Below, one piece after another: positions 1 to 5,686 of a DNA stretch of 5,686 bases. A program made the translations under genes and the position numbers. The notes beneath the pieces were generated by a model. The model was not told where the DNA came from, made no database searches, and saw only the letters and a list, made by a program, of their open reading frames with translations. Each line of letters begins with the position of its first letter. Within the stretch, counting starts at the first letter, position 1. The stretch is taken from positions 1 to 5,686 of the forward strand of contig JAFGSP010000030.1 in the NCBI GenBank assembly GCA_016934775.1, written 5' to 3'. The DNA is from Candidatus Woesearchaeota archaeon (GTDB lineage: Archaea > Nanobdellota > Nanobdellia > Woesearchaeales > GW2011-AR15).

Positions 1-720
1 CCTCAATGATTTGTAGGGATTGACAATGAATAACCTGTACAATAATCTCATGAAATTATCAAGTGTAGGATATCCATAGAATGTCCAGTTGTAATAGCTT
101 TTGATGAGCGTCCATATTTTGTCTTTTTTCCTATGATAACAGACGCTCTTTGGATTATAGATGAGGCATCTGCCTTTATCCAGGAGCCTTCTGCTAATGT
201 CGACATCCTCATAGTTTGTCTTGTACTTGTCATCATATCCACCAGCGTCAATTATAGCTTTTTTCCTGAAAATGCAGTTGGAGCCAAATAAAAATCTAGG
301 GTTTCTTACCTGTTTGTCACCCCAGTCCTGCTTCATATGTGCCCTGCGCCATCTTGAGCAGAAGTCTTTCTGATTTTCTACAAGCTTCCCGCCTACGCCA
401 GAGATAGTTTTGTCTTCAGAAAAAGCCAGCATGTTCTTTAGCCAGTTTTTGTCAAGCACGACATCAGAATCAATGGAAGCAACAAGTTCATGCTTAGACT
501 GTTTCAGCCCGATATTCCTGGCATGTGCCAATCCGGATTCTTTTTCTGTCTTCACAATTCGAACAGGATATCCCGATGCAATCTTTGATGTATCATCAGT
601 TGAATCTTCGTCTATAATAATAACCTCTGAGAACTTTGTCTCCTGGCCGAATACACTGTCAAGACATTTCCTAATATACTGTCCTGAGTTGCACGTAGGG
701 ATGTAGAGAGATACTTTCAT
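1..720 (-). CDS. Family 2 glycosyltransferase (GT-A fold), 3' end off window
   Basis: Translating the minus strand from the ATG at 720 gives 240 codons with no stop, so the gene runs off the left edge. The N-terminus is a GT2 nucleotide-binding start: a beta strand, then IPTCNS (residues 7-12; the family usually has PTYN), then IIIDEDSTDDTS (34-45), the acidic patch that contacts the nucleotide-sugar. IDSD (83-86) is the metal-binding DxD-type motif. YEDVDISRRL (170-179) carries the ED pair of the proposed catalytic base. Known family role: transfer of a sugar from a nucleotide-sugar to an acceptor, usually at the cytoplasmic face of the membrane during surface glycan, glycolipid or glycoprotein synthesis. 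The acceptor and sugar cannot be read. The tail after residue 205 is aromatic and hydrophobic and may be a membrane-associating segment, but it is incomplete. It lies 177 bp after the last radical SAM gene on the same strand. No clear Shine-Dalgarno precedes the ATG; the start is supported because the family fold begins immediately after it. Confidence 0.93.
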   Translation of the reverse strand, partial: MKVSLYIPTCNSGQYIRKCLDSVFGQETKFSEVIIIDEDSTDDTSKIASGYPVRIVKTEKESGLAHARNIGLKQSKHELVASIDSDVVLDKNWLKNMLAFSEDKTISGVGGKLVENQKDFCSRWRRAHMKQDWGDKQVRNPRFLFGSNCIFRKKAIIDAGGYDDKYKTNYEDVDISRRLLDKGRCLIYNPKSVCYHRKKDKIWTLIKSYYNWTFYGYPTLDNFMRLLYRLFIVNPYKSLR

Positions 721-756
721 GGTTGTTCTTTTGATTTGATATTTAGGTCCAGTCAT

Positions 757-776
757 TATGACAGCTCGCTGTCATA
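757..776. repeat. Near-perfect 20-bp palindrome upstream of the glycosyltransferase
   Basis: The arms TATGACAGC and GCTGTCATA are exact reverse complements (9 bp each) around a central TC. The element sits about 37 bp upstream of the glycosyltransferase start. With only two central bases it suits a dimeric DNA-binding protein better than an RNA hairpin. An operator role is inference; no adjacent regulator gene is visible. Confidence 0.55.
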
Positions 777-796
777 CATTTACATATTTTCCCCCT

Positions 797-825
797 CAAA
801 CTCCCCTGGATTATGAGGGAGTTTG
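797..825. repeat. Inverted repeat / hairpin, 9-bp perfect stem with 11-nt loop
   Basis: CAAACTCCC (797-805) pairs perfectly with GGGAGTTTG (817-825) across an 11-nt loop. On the transcribed minus strand it lies between the stop of the last radical SAM gene and the glycosyltransferase start. It could slow RNA decay or weakly terminate transcription. Neither strand has the uridine run of an intrinsic terminator straight after the stem (the minus strand continues AGGGGGAAAA), so a terminator is not called. Confidence 0.5.
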
Positions 826-897
826 CAGGGAGAAACTATTTCTTCTAGCAAAAATGATTCACACTTTTGCATAACTTCATGAGTTGTGTTGTTGAAA

Positions 898-2115
898 TCA
901 TAATTTTCCAATTATATTTATGATTTTTTTCTCAGCCTTTGAAAACCGGCTGAGTCTCTTGTGCACTGCCAGGTTAAGGCCAAGGTTGTCGCAGAGCAGC
1001 ATGCAGCCGTTGCCTTTCTGGTGCTCATTGCCCATGTTCTCGAAATAAGGGTTCTTTGGGTCATAATCCAGTGTATGTTTCCTGAACTCCTGCTGCTTTT
1101 TGTTCATCCATATTTCTTTTATCTGGTCGTCATATATGTTTCCTATGGGTATCCTGACAGATTTCAGGCAAGAATTTACATTTCCATTAGCCAGTATCCT
1201 CAAAAAAGTCCAGCCAGCATAGCATGGCTGCTTGCCTATTACAGCGGTGTCATATTCACCATGTTCTATTCCCATATTTCTGAGCCGCCTTGAAAACTGC
1301 GGCCTGCTCCTGAATTCAATCTTACGGGCGTATTTTTCTTCCAGCCTTTCAAGAAGCGCATCAGCCTTCTCGACTTTATTGGCCAGCCAATTTGCCTGAT
1401 CCCTGTTTAACATAAGGCTGTCTGTCCTTCCTGGAATGACATCTGTTGGAGTGAAATCAATTCCATTTACACCCGTCCTGAAAGCAGTCTCTACCATGTT
1501 GTCAAAGTCCTGGTAATTCTTCGTGGATATTACATTGTATAAATGGATGACTGGCCTTTTTTTCTTGTATCTTTTTTTGAGAGAACTGATGTGGCTGAGC
1601 ATATCGGTTATCTTGTTGAAATCCTCTGCTTTTCTGTTTGGATGGGTGGCAGCATAGCTTTCAGGGCTGCCTGCCCAGAGGCTGACATTCATATGGTCCA
1701 TGCCTGCTTTCACAAGCCTCTCGGCTGTTTCTTTTGTCACAAGGCTGAAATTTGTGCTCATATCTGTCATGAATCCCTGCTTTTTTGCGTACTCAATAAT
1801 CTCTATTGCTTTCGGATGCATGAACGGCTCTCCTCCTCCTGTGAAATAGATATAGCGGGTGCCCATTTCCTTGAGTTCTTTTAGGATTTTTTTTATCAGT
1901 GGAAAAGGTAGCTTTTTCTTTTTTGTCTCAGCGTCCATGGCAAGATCTCCTAGAAGAGGAGAATGGCACCAGCATCCGATGCAGTTGTAATTGCACATGT
2001 TTGTTATGTCTATCTGGACTTCCCATGGCCCTGCATAGACTTTCCTGTCATATATGCCTTTGGCTATCTTTGCTTTCTGCCTGAAATTTTTTATCTGCAA
2101 TAACATCTCTTTCAT
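898..2115 (-). CDS. Radical SAM/SPASM protein of the CWCHSP type, 405 aa
   Basis: The core motif CNYNCIGC gives the C-x3-C-x2-C 4Fe-4S site (C41, C45, C48), followed by W-C-H-S-P. GGGEP (93-97) is the SAM-binding GGE motif. The sequence SLWAGSPESY (145-154) stands where many SPASM enzymes have SLDG..PE.H. The C-terminal domain has C298, G311-x4-C316, IGNI (324-327), then C371 and C375. That is four cysteines, enough for one auxiliary 4Fe-4S cluster rather than the two of a full SPASM domain. Family role: reductive cleavage of SAM to the 5'-deoxyadenosyl radical, which modifies a substrate that cannot be read here. No signal peptide or membrane segment is seen; the protein is probably cytoplasmic. 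The frame opens at a TTG (2130), just after an in-frame TAA. I prefer the ATG at 2115 because GGATGA lies 7 nt upstream; the longer form would be 410 aa. It is related to the upstream 542-aa gene. Confidence 0.93.
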   Translation of the reverse strand: MKEMLLQIKNFRQKAKIAKGIYDRKVYAGPWEVQIDITNMCNYNCIGCWCHSPLLGDLAMDAETKKKKLPFPLIKKILKELKEMGTRYIYFTGGGEPFMHPKAIEIIEYAKKQGFMTDMSTNFSLVTKETAERLVKAGMDHMNVSLWAGSPESYAATHPNRKAEDFNKITDMLSHISSLKKRYKKKRPVIHLYNVISTKNYQDFDNMVETAFRTGVNGIDFTPTDVIPGRTDSLMLNRDQANWLANKVEKADALLERLEEKYARKIEFRSRPQFSRRLRNMGIEHGEYDTAVIGKQPCYAGWTFLRILANGNVNSCLKSVRIPIGNIYDDQIKEIWMNKKQQEFRKHTLDYDPKNPYFENMGNEHQKGNGCMLLCDNLGLNLAVHKRLSRFSKAEKKIINIIGKL

Positions 2116-2122
2116 ATTGCTT

Positions 2123-2128
2123 TCATCC
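2123..2128 (-). promoter_or_regulatory. Ribosome binding site deciding the ATG start at 2115
   Basis: On the minus strand GGATGA lies 7 nt before the ATG at 2115, a usual Shine-Dalgarno distance. It falls inside the alternative N-terminus that would begin at TTG 2130, which argues for the shorter protein. Confidence 0.45.
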
Positions 2129-2151
2129 AATTAGTTGTTTCACTATGATTT

Positions 2152-3780
2152 CTAGTAGTATTTCATCAGGTCAAACTGTTCCAGCAGCTTGAACGTCCCA
2201 AGGATGTTCTGATGATTGTCGCAGTGTGTGCAGTGCTCGTCGAACATAGGCGCATTGTTGAGGAAGAGCGCGTCCATATTATGCTTCATGTGCTTGCCCT
2301 GTATCCTCCATCTCCTGTAATCATCAGATTTCCAGATATCCATGTAATTGTCCTTTGATACATCCCCGACAAATCTCAGGTGGCAGCAGAAGCTCACATC
2401 TCCCTTTGCAAAAACAAGGTTGAAATAATAACCTATAGGGCATCCCTTGTTCAGGAAAACATCTTTGCACCATGAGCCATCTTCAGAACTGAAGTTCTCA
2501 AGCTGGAACTTAATATTGTCTATGAACTTCACTCCGCCTCTCTTAAGTGTCTTCTCAACAATAGGAATCTGTCTCTGTATCTCTTTTTTCTGTTCATCAT
2601 TGAGGGCGAGGAACTGGTTCATAGTGTCCAGCCGGATAAGATAGAAACGGGCTGAGTCAACTCCTTCATACACATCATCCTGGGCCATCTTTACAAGCTC
2701 ATGGTAATTCTGGTTATGGATGACATGCGTCACAATGACATGCGGATCATTGACCTTGTATTTTTTTTTGAGGTCCATCAGTGTCTTAAGGTTCTTGACT
2801 ACTTTGTTGTAAGTCTCTGGTTTTTGCATCGAGTTGATTATCTTGTAAGTTTCAGGGGTGCCTGCAGGAAAGCTGCAATAGATCTCTTTCACGCCTATCT
2901 TTATTACCTCTTCAGCAATATTTTTTGTCAGAAGGATACCGTTTGTGAAGAATCTTGGATGTATGCCTTTCTTTGCGATATACCTGAGCATGTCCATGCA
3001 CTTGTCATATAACAGAGGTTCACCATCTCCCTGTAATATCATTGTCTCAACCTTTAATTTTGCTGCGTCATCTACTAATCTCTTGAACCTGTCAAAAGGG
3101 AACTTTAACTCGCGGAACCATTCAGGTTGCGTATCCTTTAGCTTCGGAGTGTGTATCCAGCAGTGTGAGCAGTTAGTATTACACTTATGATGAGGATCTA
3201 CAACCATGACCTGCGGGCCTATAAACGCGTGCTCGCATATCACGCTGAACAGCCTTACTATCTGATCTTCAGGCAGGGCATTTGAAAGAGCCATTTCTTT
3301 GACCCTGTCAAGAAGATTGTATAGGTCTTTGTCATAAATATTGAGCCGTATGTTCTCAGGCAGCTGCTCTTTTATGTCTGTGAAATAGTTTTTGAATCTC
3401 TCAGTTATCTCAGCTACGGGATAGACATCAAATTTTATCCAGCTCATGTCCGGCTCTTTGCCCTGGAGAGAGCAGCAGTATTCAGCAATCTCCCGCAGCC
3501 TGAAAAAATTATATCTGGATACGCCGATTGTTATGATAAATCGCTCATTGTCTTTCAGCTTTTTTTTAACGAGTTCTGCTTTTTCAGCAAAAGTAAGCTC
3601 AGATCCCTGCAGCCCTTCTTTTTTTTCCTGCCCTGCCAGATTACCTTTTTTCCCGGAAATCCTGTCATCTAACTCCTTAAAATCACCGAAGAAATAGATA
3701 TTTTCACTGATTGATTTAGGTGATGTCGGGATATTCCTGTTATTCAGGGTCTTCTGTATTTTCTCAATTATGTTTATCAT
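2152..3780 (-). CDS. Radical SAM/SPASM protein with about 190-aa N-terminal extension, 542 aa
   Basis: The radical SAM core begins late. C200, C204 and C207 form C-x3-C-x2-C, followed by W-I-H-T-P, and GDGEP (251-255) is the GGE-type SAM motif. SFPAGTPETY (303-312) matches the paralogous downstream protein. The C-terminal auxiliary domain has C447, G460-x4-C465 followed by C466, VGDV (471-474), and HCTHC (C517, C520), with C438 as a further candidate ligand. Typical SPASM enzymes are about 350-450 aa, and the excess here is N-terminal. Residues 1-38 and about 78-190 look folded, joined by a Lys/Gly/Glu-rich linker (about 41-62). FIITIGVS (81-88) and FDVYPVAEI (117-125) suggest alternating beta/alpha structure. 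I cannot assign this region; there is no cobalamin-binding DxHxxG motif. It is probably a cytoplasmic SAM-radical enzyme of unknown substrate. The stop of the preceding gene is 7 bp upstream and overlaps an AGGA ribosome site, suggesting translational coupling. Confidence 0.94.
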   Translation of the reverse strand: MINIIEKIQKTLNNRNIPTSPKSISENIYFFGDFKELDDRISGKKGNLAGQEKKEGLQGSELTFAEKAELVKKKLKDNERFIITIGVSRYNFFRLREIAEYCCSLQGKEPDMSWIKFDVYPVAEITERFKNYFTDIKEQLPENIRLNIYDKDLYNLLDRVKEMALSNALPEDQIVRLFSVICEHAFIGPQVMVVDPHHKCNTNCSHCWIHTPKLKDTQPEWFRELKFPFDRFKRLVDDAAKLKVETMILQGDGEPLLYDKCMDMLRYIAKKGIHPRFFTNGILLTKNIAEEVIKIGVKEIYCSFPAGTPETYKIINSMQKPETYNKVVKNLKTLMDLKKKYKVNDPHVIVTHVIHNQNYHELVKMAQDDVYEGVDSARFYLIRLDTMNQFLALNDEQKKEIQRQIPIVEKTLKRGGVKFIDNIKFQLENFSSEDGSWCKDVFLNKGCPIGYYFNLVFAKGDVSFCCHLRFVGDVSKDNYMDIWKSDDYRRWRIQGKHMKHNMDALFLNNAPMFDEHCTHCDNHQNILGTFKLLEQFDLMKYY

Positions 3781-3785
3781 TTTTA

Positions 3786-3789
3786 TCCT
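3786..3789 (-). promoter_or_regulatory. AGGA ribosome binding site overlapping the upstream stop codon
   Basis: The minus strand reads TAGGATAAAAATG: the TAG stop of the 384-aa gene shares bases with AGGA, and the ATG of the 542-aa gene follows 5 nt after it. This points to cotranscription and coupled translation of the two genes. Confidence 0.55.
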
Positions 3790-4942
3790 AGATTATCTGT
3801 TTCTTTTCTGCCTGCGGCTTTTCCTCAACCAGGTTGCAGTTGATCAGGAAATGGCAGTTATGCTGGCATCTCACAATCTCTTTTCTTATCTTATCTGCTT
3901 TCTCAGAATCCCATGCCTCCTCGAAGCTTATATCCCTTATATTCCCGATGTTGGCAAAATTGAAGCAGAGAAACATATCTCCTGTAGAACTGAGGTTGAT
4001 TGATCTGTCAAAATTGCACGGCCCTGATTTGACAAATTTTTCCGGATTCTTGAAATAGTTCCTGTAGGCCTCCAGCTGGAACAGCCTGTCCGGGACTTTT
4101 GATCCTGCTTTTTTCAGTTCGATGATTTCATCAAATACCTTATTGACTATTTTCTCGTCTTGCGGCCATAGCTCTTTGTGGTCTTCTTTGTACCAATTGG
4201 GATTAGGGCCTGTATTGTTCGGCTCCATCACAACATTGAACTTTATTGATAATATGTCAGGATGATTGTCGACAAACCTTATAAGATCAGGCATGTCATG
4301 GATATTCAGGCCTGTGACAACAGCCTGCGCAGCAATCCTGAACTGCATCTTTCCGATCTCTTTCTCTTCCATATATTCCACAAGGTTCTCTATGGCATTC
4401 ATCAGTCTGTCAAAAGAGCCTTTCTTTCCCCGCATGAAATCATGCATTTCAGGGGTTGAACCGTCCAAGGAGAAGTTTATACTGCCAAGCCCCGAGTCAA
4501 TCATCTTTTTTGCGACATCTTTTGTGATAAGCCAGCCATTAGAAGCCAGGTTAGTCTCAAAGCCCAGATCTGTCGCATACCTTATCAGTTCGAACATATC
4601 TTTGCGGAGCAGAGTCTCGCCGCCTGCAAAATTAATTAGAAAGCCAGGACCCACAACACTCCTCAACCCTTTGATAAATTTCTTAATATCTTCTGTTGTT
4701 GTCTTCTCAGCAGATTCAGGGATGAACTTGTCAGGCTGCCACTTGAAGCACATCTTACATTTGAAGAAGCATTCTTCATTCACGCTTATGTTGCAGAATT
4801 CAGGGGTGACTGTTTTCGGAAGCTCCTTCATTTCAATAGCAGGAACACTCCTGCAGATAGGTTTTGTGCGTTTTTTCCTTTTTGCAATGCCTATATTTAT
4901 TGCGAAATCCCTAAGTTCTTTTGCAATATATTTCTGTATCAT
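3788..4942 (-). CDS. Radical SAM/SPASM protein, 384 aa
   Basis: All hallmarks are present. C58, C62 and C65 (CFFKCKMC) form the C-x3-C-x2-C cluster site. AGGET (106-110) is the SAM-binding GGE motif, ASNG (133-136) the usual strand after it, and SLDGSTPEMHDFMRG (158-172) the classic segment of SPASM-family enzymes. The C-terminal auxiliary region has C309, G321-x4-C326, IGNI (332-335), then C359-x3-C363-x5-C369. These five cysteines make a reduced SPASM/twitch-type site. The N-terminus (1-30) is Lys/Arg-rich, with no signal peptide. It is the most conventional member of the array; the conserved SLDG segment separates it from the two downstream paralogues, which have AG.PE.Y instead. Related enzymes modify peptides, proteins or small molecules, but the substrate cannot be inferred from motifs. 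The start ATG at 4942 has AGG directly against it, too close for a normal ribosome site, so the transcript may be short-leadered. Confidence 0.94.
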   Translation of the reverse strand: MIQKYIAKELRDFAINIGIAKRKKRTKPICRSVPAIEMKELPKTVTPEFCNISVNEECFFKCKMCFKWQPDKFIPESAEKTTTEDIKKFIKGLRSVVGPGFLINFAGGETLLRKDMFELIRYATDLGFETNLASNGWLITKDVAKKMIDSGLGSINFSLDGSTPEMHDFMRGKKGSFDRLMNAIENLVEYMEEKEIGKMQFRIAAQAVVTGLNIHDMPDLIRFVDNHPDILSIKFNVVMEPNNTGPNPNWYKEDHKELWPQDEKIVNKVFDEIIELKKAGSKVPDRLFQLEAYRNYFKNPEKFVKSGPCNFDRSINLSSTGDMFLCFNFANIGNIRDISFEEAWDSEKADKIRKEIVRCQHNCHFLINCNLVEEKPQAEKKQII

Positions 4943-4973
4943 CCTTATCAGGTCAGTTTGTGATATTTTGATA

Positions 4974-4982
4974 ATTTAAAAA
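4974..4982 (-). promoter_or_regulatory. Possible TATA-like promoter element upstream of the 384-aa radical SAM gene
   Basis: In the 46-bp gap before the ATG at 4942, the minus strand reads GGCTTTTTAAATTATC. TTTTTAAAT resembles an archaeal TATA box and is centred about 36 bp before the ATG, which would put transcription start roughly 10 nt before the codon. This only makes sense if the organism is archaeal, and AT-rich gaps often look like this by chance. Confidence 0.25.
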
Positions 4983-4988
4983 GCCTTG

Positions 4989-5686
4989 CTATCGGTTATT
5001 TTCGATATCAATCATTTTCAGGATACTTTCTCCTGAGATGTTTCCTAATACTGTTCCCTTGGTGTCGCTGACGCTTCCCTGGCTGTCAATGAGCAGCATA
5101 TTTTTCGTGATTATCCCCTGGCTATTTTCCGGGCAGCTGCCAAGATAGTATCTTTTCATGCCCTTGATCTGTTCTCTGGAGTTGCAGATGCTATCCTGGA
5201 ATTCATCTTTTGTCCTTAAGATAAACTCAAACAGCATCGACAGCTCTTCTTTGTTCTCGGGCCAATGCTTTTCCAGCCAGGACCTGTCTTCTTCCTGAGA
5301 AAGCAGCGGTGGAAGCAAAGGACTAAAATTGATTTTCGCATAATTGAAATTGATGACCCATCCGAGCGTAGGCATGATTTCTTCCAGGTTCTGCCTCAGT
5401 ATTGCTGTCTGGAAGACCAGTTTCCTGCTGTCAGGGTATTTTGTGGATATATGGTCTATCAGGCCCCAATTATGCTCAAATGAGTCTTCTTTGCCCCTTA
5501 TCCTGTCAAATGTTGCAGGATTCACGGACTCAAGCGGGAGATGGATCTCATCAACCCCCAGTTGGATAAACCAGTCTGTTTTTTCAGGATCCAGCAGGGA
5601 GCCGTTCGTGGATAAAATGCAGTACAGGCCATATTTTCTGCAGGCTTCAATAAGTTCAGGCAGGGGTTCATAAAGAAGCGGCTCTC
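4989..5686 (-). CDS. Radical SAM protein, C-terminal part, degenerate SPASM tail (5' end off window)
   Basis: The minus-strand frame is open from the right edge to a TAG at 4989, giving 231 full codons. A GTG near 5525 could be taken for a start, but the frame upstream is plainly coding. The first visible residues are EPLLYEPLPELIEAC, the end of a GGEP SAM-binding motif (the two edge bases GA fit a Gly codon). ILSTNGSLL follows (23-31), then a typical SPASM-enzyme segment, LPLESVNPATFDRIRG (49-64). The C-x3-C-x2-C site must lie just outside the window. The tail retains C184 and the usual strand-turn-strand plus GNI (LLIDSQG 197-203, LGNI 213-216), but the expected G-x4-C has T208 in place of Cys, and no Cys cluster follows. 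The auxiliary iron-sulfur site therefore appears lost or reduced. Substrate unknown. The gene ends 46 bp before the next radical SAM gene on the same strand, so it likely belongs to the same locus. Confidence 0.88.
   Translation of the reverse strand, partial: EPLLYEPLPELIEACRKYGLYCILSTNGSLLDPEKTDWFIQLGVDEIHLPLESVNPATFDRIRGKEDSFEHNWGLIDHISTKYPDSRKLVFQTAILRQNLEEIMPTLGWVINFNYAKINFSPLLPPLLSQEEDRSWLEKHWPENKEELSMLFEFILRTKDEFQDSICNSREQIKGMKRYYLGSCPENSQGIITKNMLLIDSQGSVSDTKGTVLGNISGESILKMIDIENNR

Noticed and set aside
48..251. 67-aa minus-strand open frame
   Set aside because: It is in a different frame from the glycosyltransferase reading frame that is open through the whole stretch 720-1 and contains the ED motif there.
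410..706. 98-aa plus-strand open frame
   Set aside because: Antisense to the glycosyltransferase, whose DED and DSD motifs are read on the minus strand in the same span.
797..825. Rho-independent terminator
   Set aside because: The stem is good, but no T-run follows on either strand, so it is listed only as an inverted repeat.
2152..3780. Cobalamin-dependent (B12-binding) radical SAM methyltransferase, suggested by the long N-terminal extension
   Set aside because: No DxHxxG motif or other B12-binding signature is visible in the N-terminal 190 residues, and the C-terminus is SPASM-like.
4266..4979. 237-aa plus-strand open frame
   Set aside because: It lies entirely antisense to the 384-aa radical SAM gene, which has complete catalytic motifs; its translation has no recognisable motif and is Ser/Phe/Ile-rich, as expected of an antisense reading.
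4989..5525. Complete 178-aa gene starting at GTG 5525
   Set aside because: The frame stays open to the window edge and encodes a GEP motif and STNG strand upstream, so this is an internal Val codon of a larger protein.

Overview
The window is wholly coding on the minus strand and reads right to left. It carries four consecutive radical SAM genes followed by a family 2 glycosyltransferase. The first radical SAM gene is cut by the right edge and the glycosyltransferase by the left edge. The longer open frames on the plus strand lie antisense to these genes and have no recognisable protein features.

Layout in transcription order: (1) 5686-4989, the C-terminal 231 codons of a radical SAM protein whose SPASM-type tail has lost a key cysteine; (2) 4942-3788, a 384-aa radical SAM/SPASM protein with all core motifs; (3) 3780-2152, a 542-aa radical SAM/SPASM protein with an unusual N-terminal extension of about 190 aa; (4) 2115-898, a 405-aa radical SAM/SPASM protein that is a clear paralogue of (3); (5) after a 177-bp gap with two strong inverted repeats, 720-1, a GT-A-type glycosyltransferase. 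Gaps between the radical SAM genes are 46, 7 and 36 bp, so genes 2-4, and probably 1, look like one operon. The glycosyltransferase may be transcribed separately or attenuated at the hairpin region.

Function: SPASM radical SAM enzymes install difficult modifications (C-C or C-S crosslinks, epimerisation, dehydrogenation) on peptides, proteins, sugars or small molecules. A neighbouring glycosyltransferase fits a locus for making or decorating a surface glycan or glycoconjugate. This is inference from context. No substrate, RiPP transporter or protease is visible. A small two-cysteine ORF in the 177-bp gap is mentioned only as a weak peptide candidate.

Organism: not certain. The sequence is moderately AT-rich, the proteins are rich in Lys/Ile, and Arg is often encoded by AGA/AGG. 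Shine-Dalgarno signals are weak or absent at several starts, and a TATA-like element precedes one gene. These traits suit an uncultured archaeon (for example DPANN-like) but also some candidate-phylum bacteria with large radical SAM repertoires. No taxonomic marker gene, RNA gene, mobile element or CRISPR array is present.
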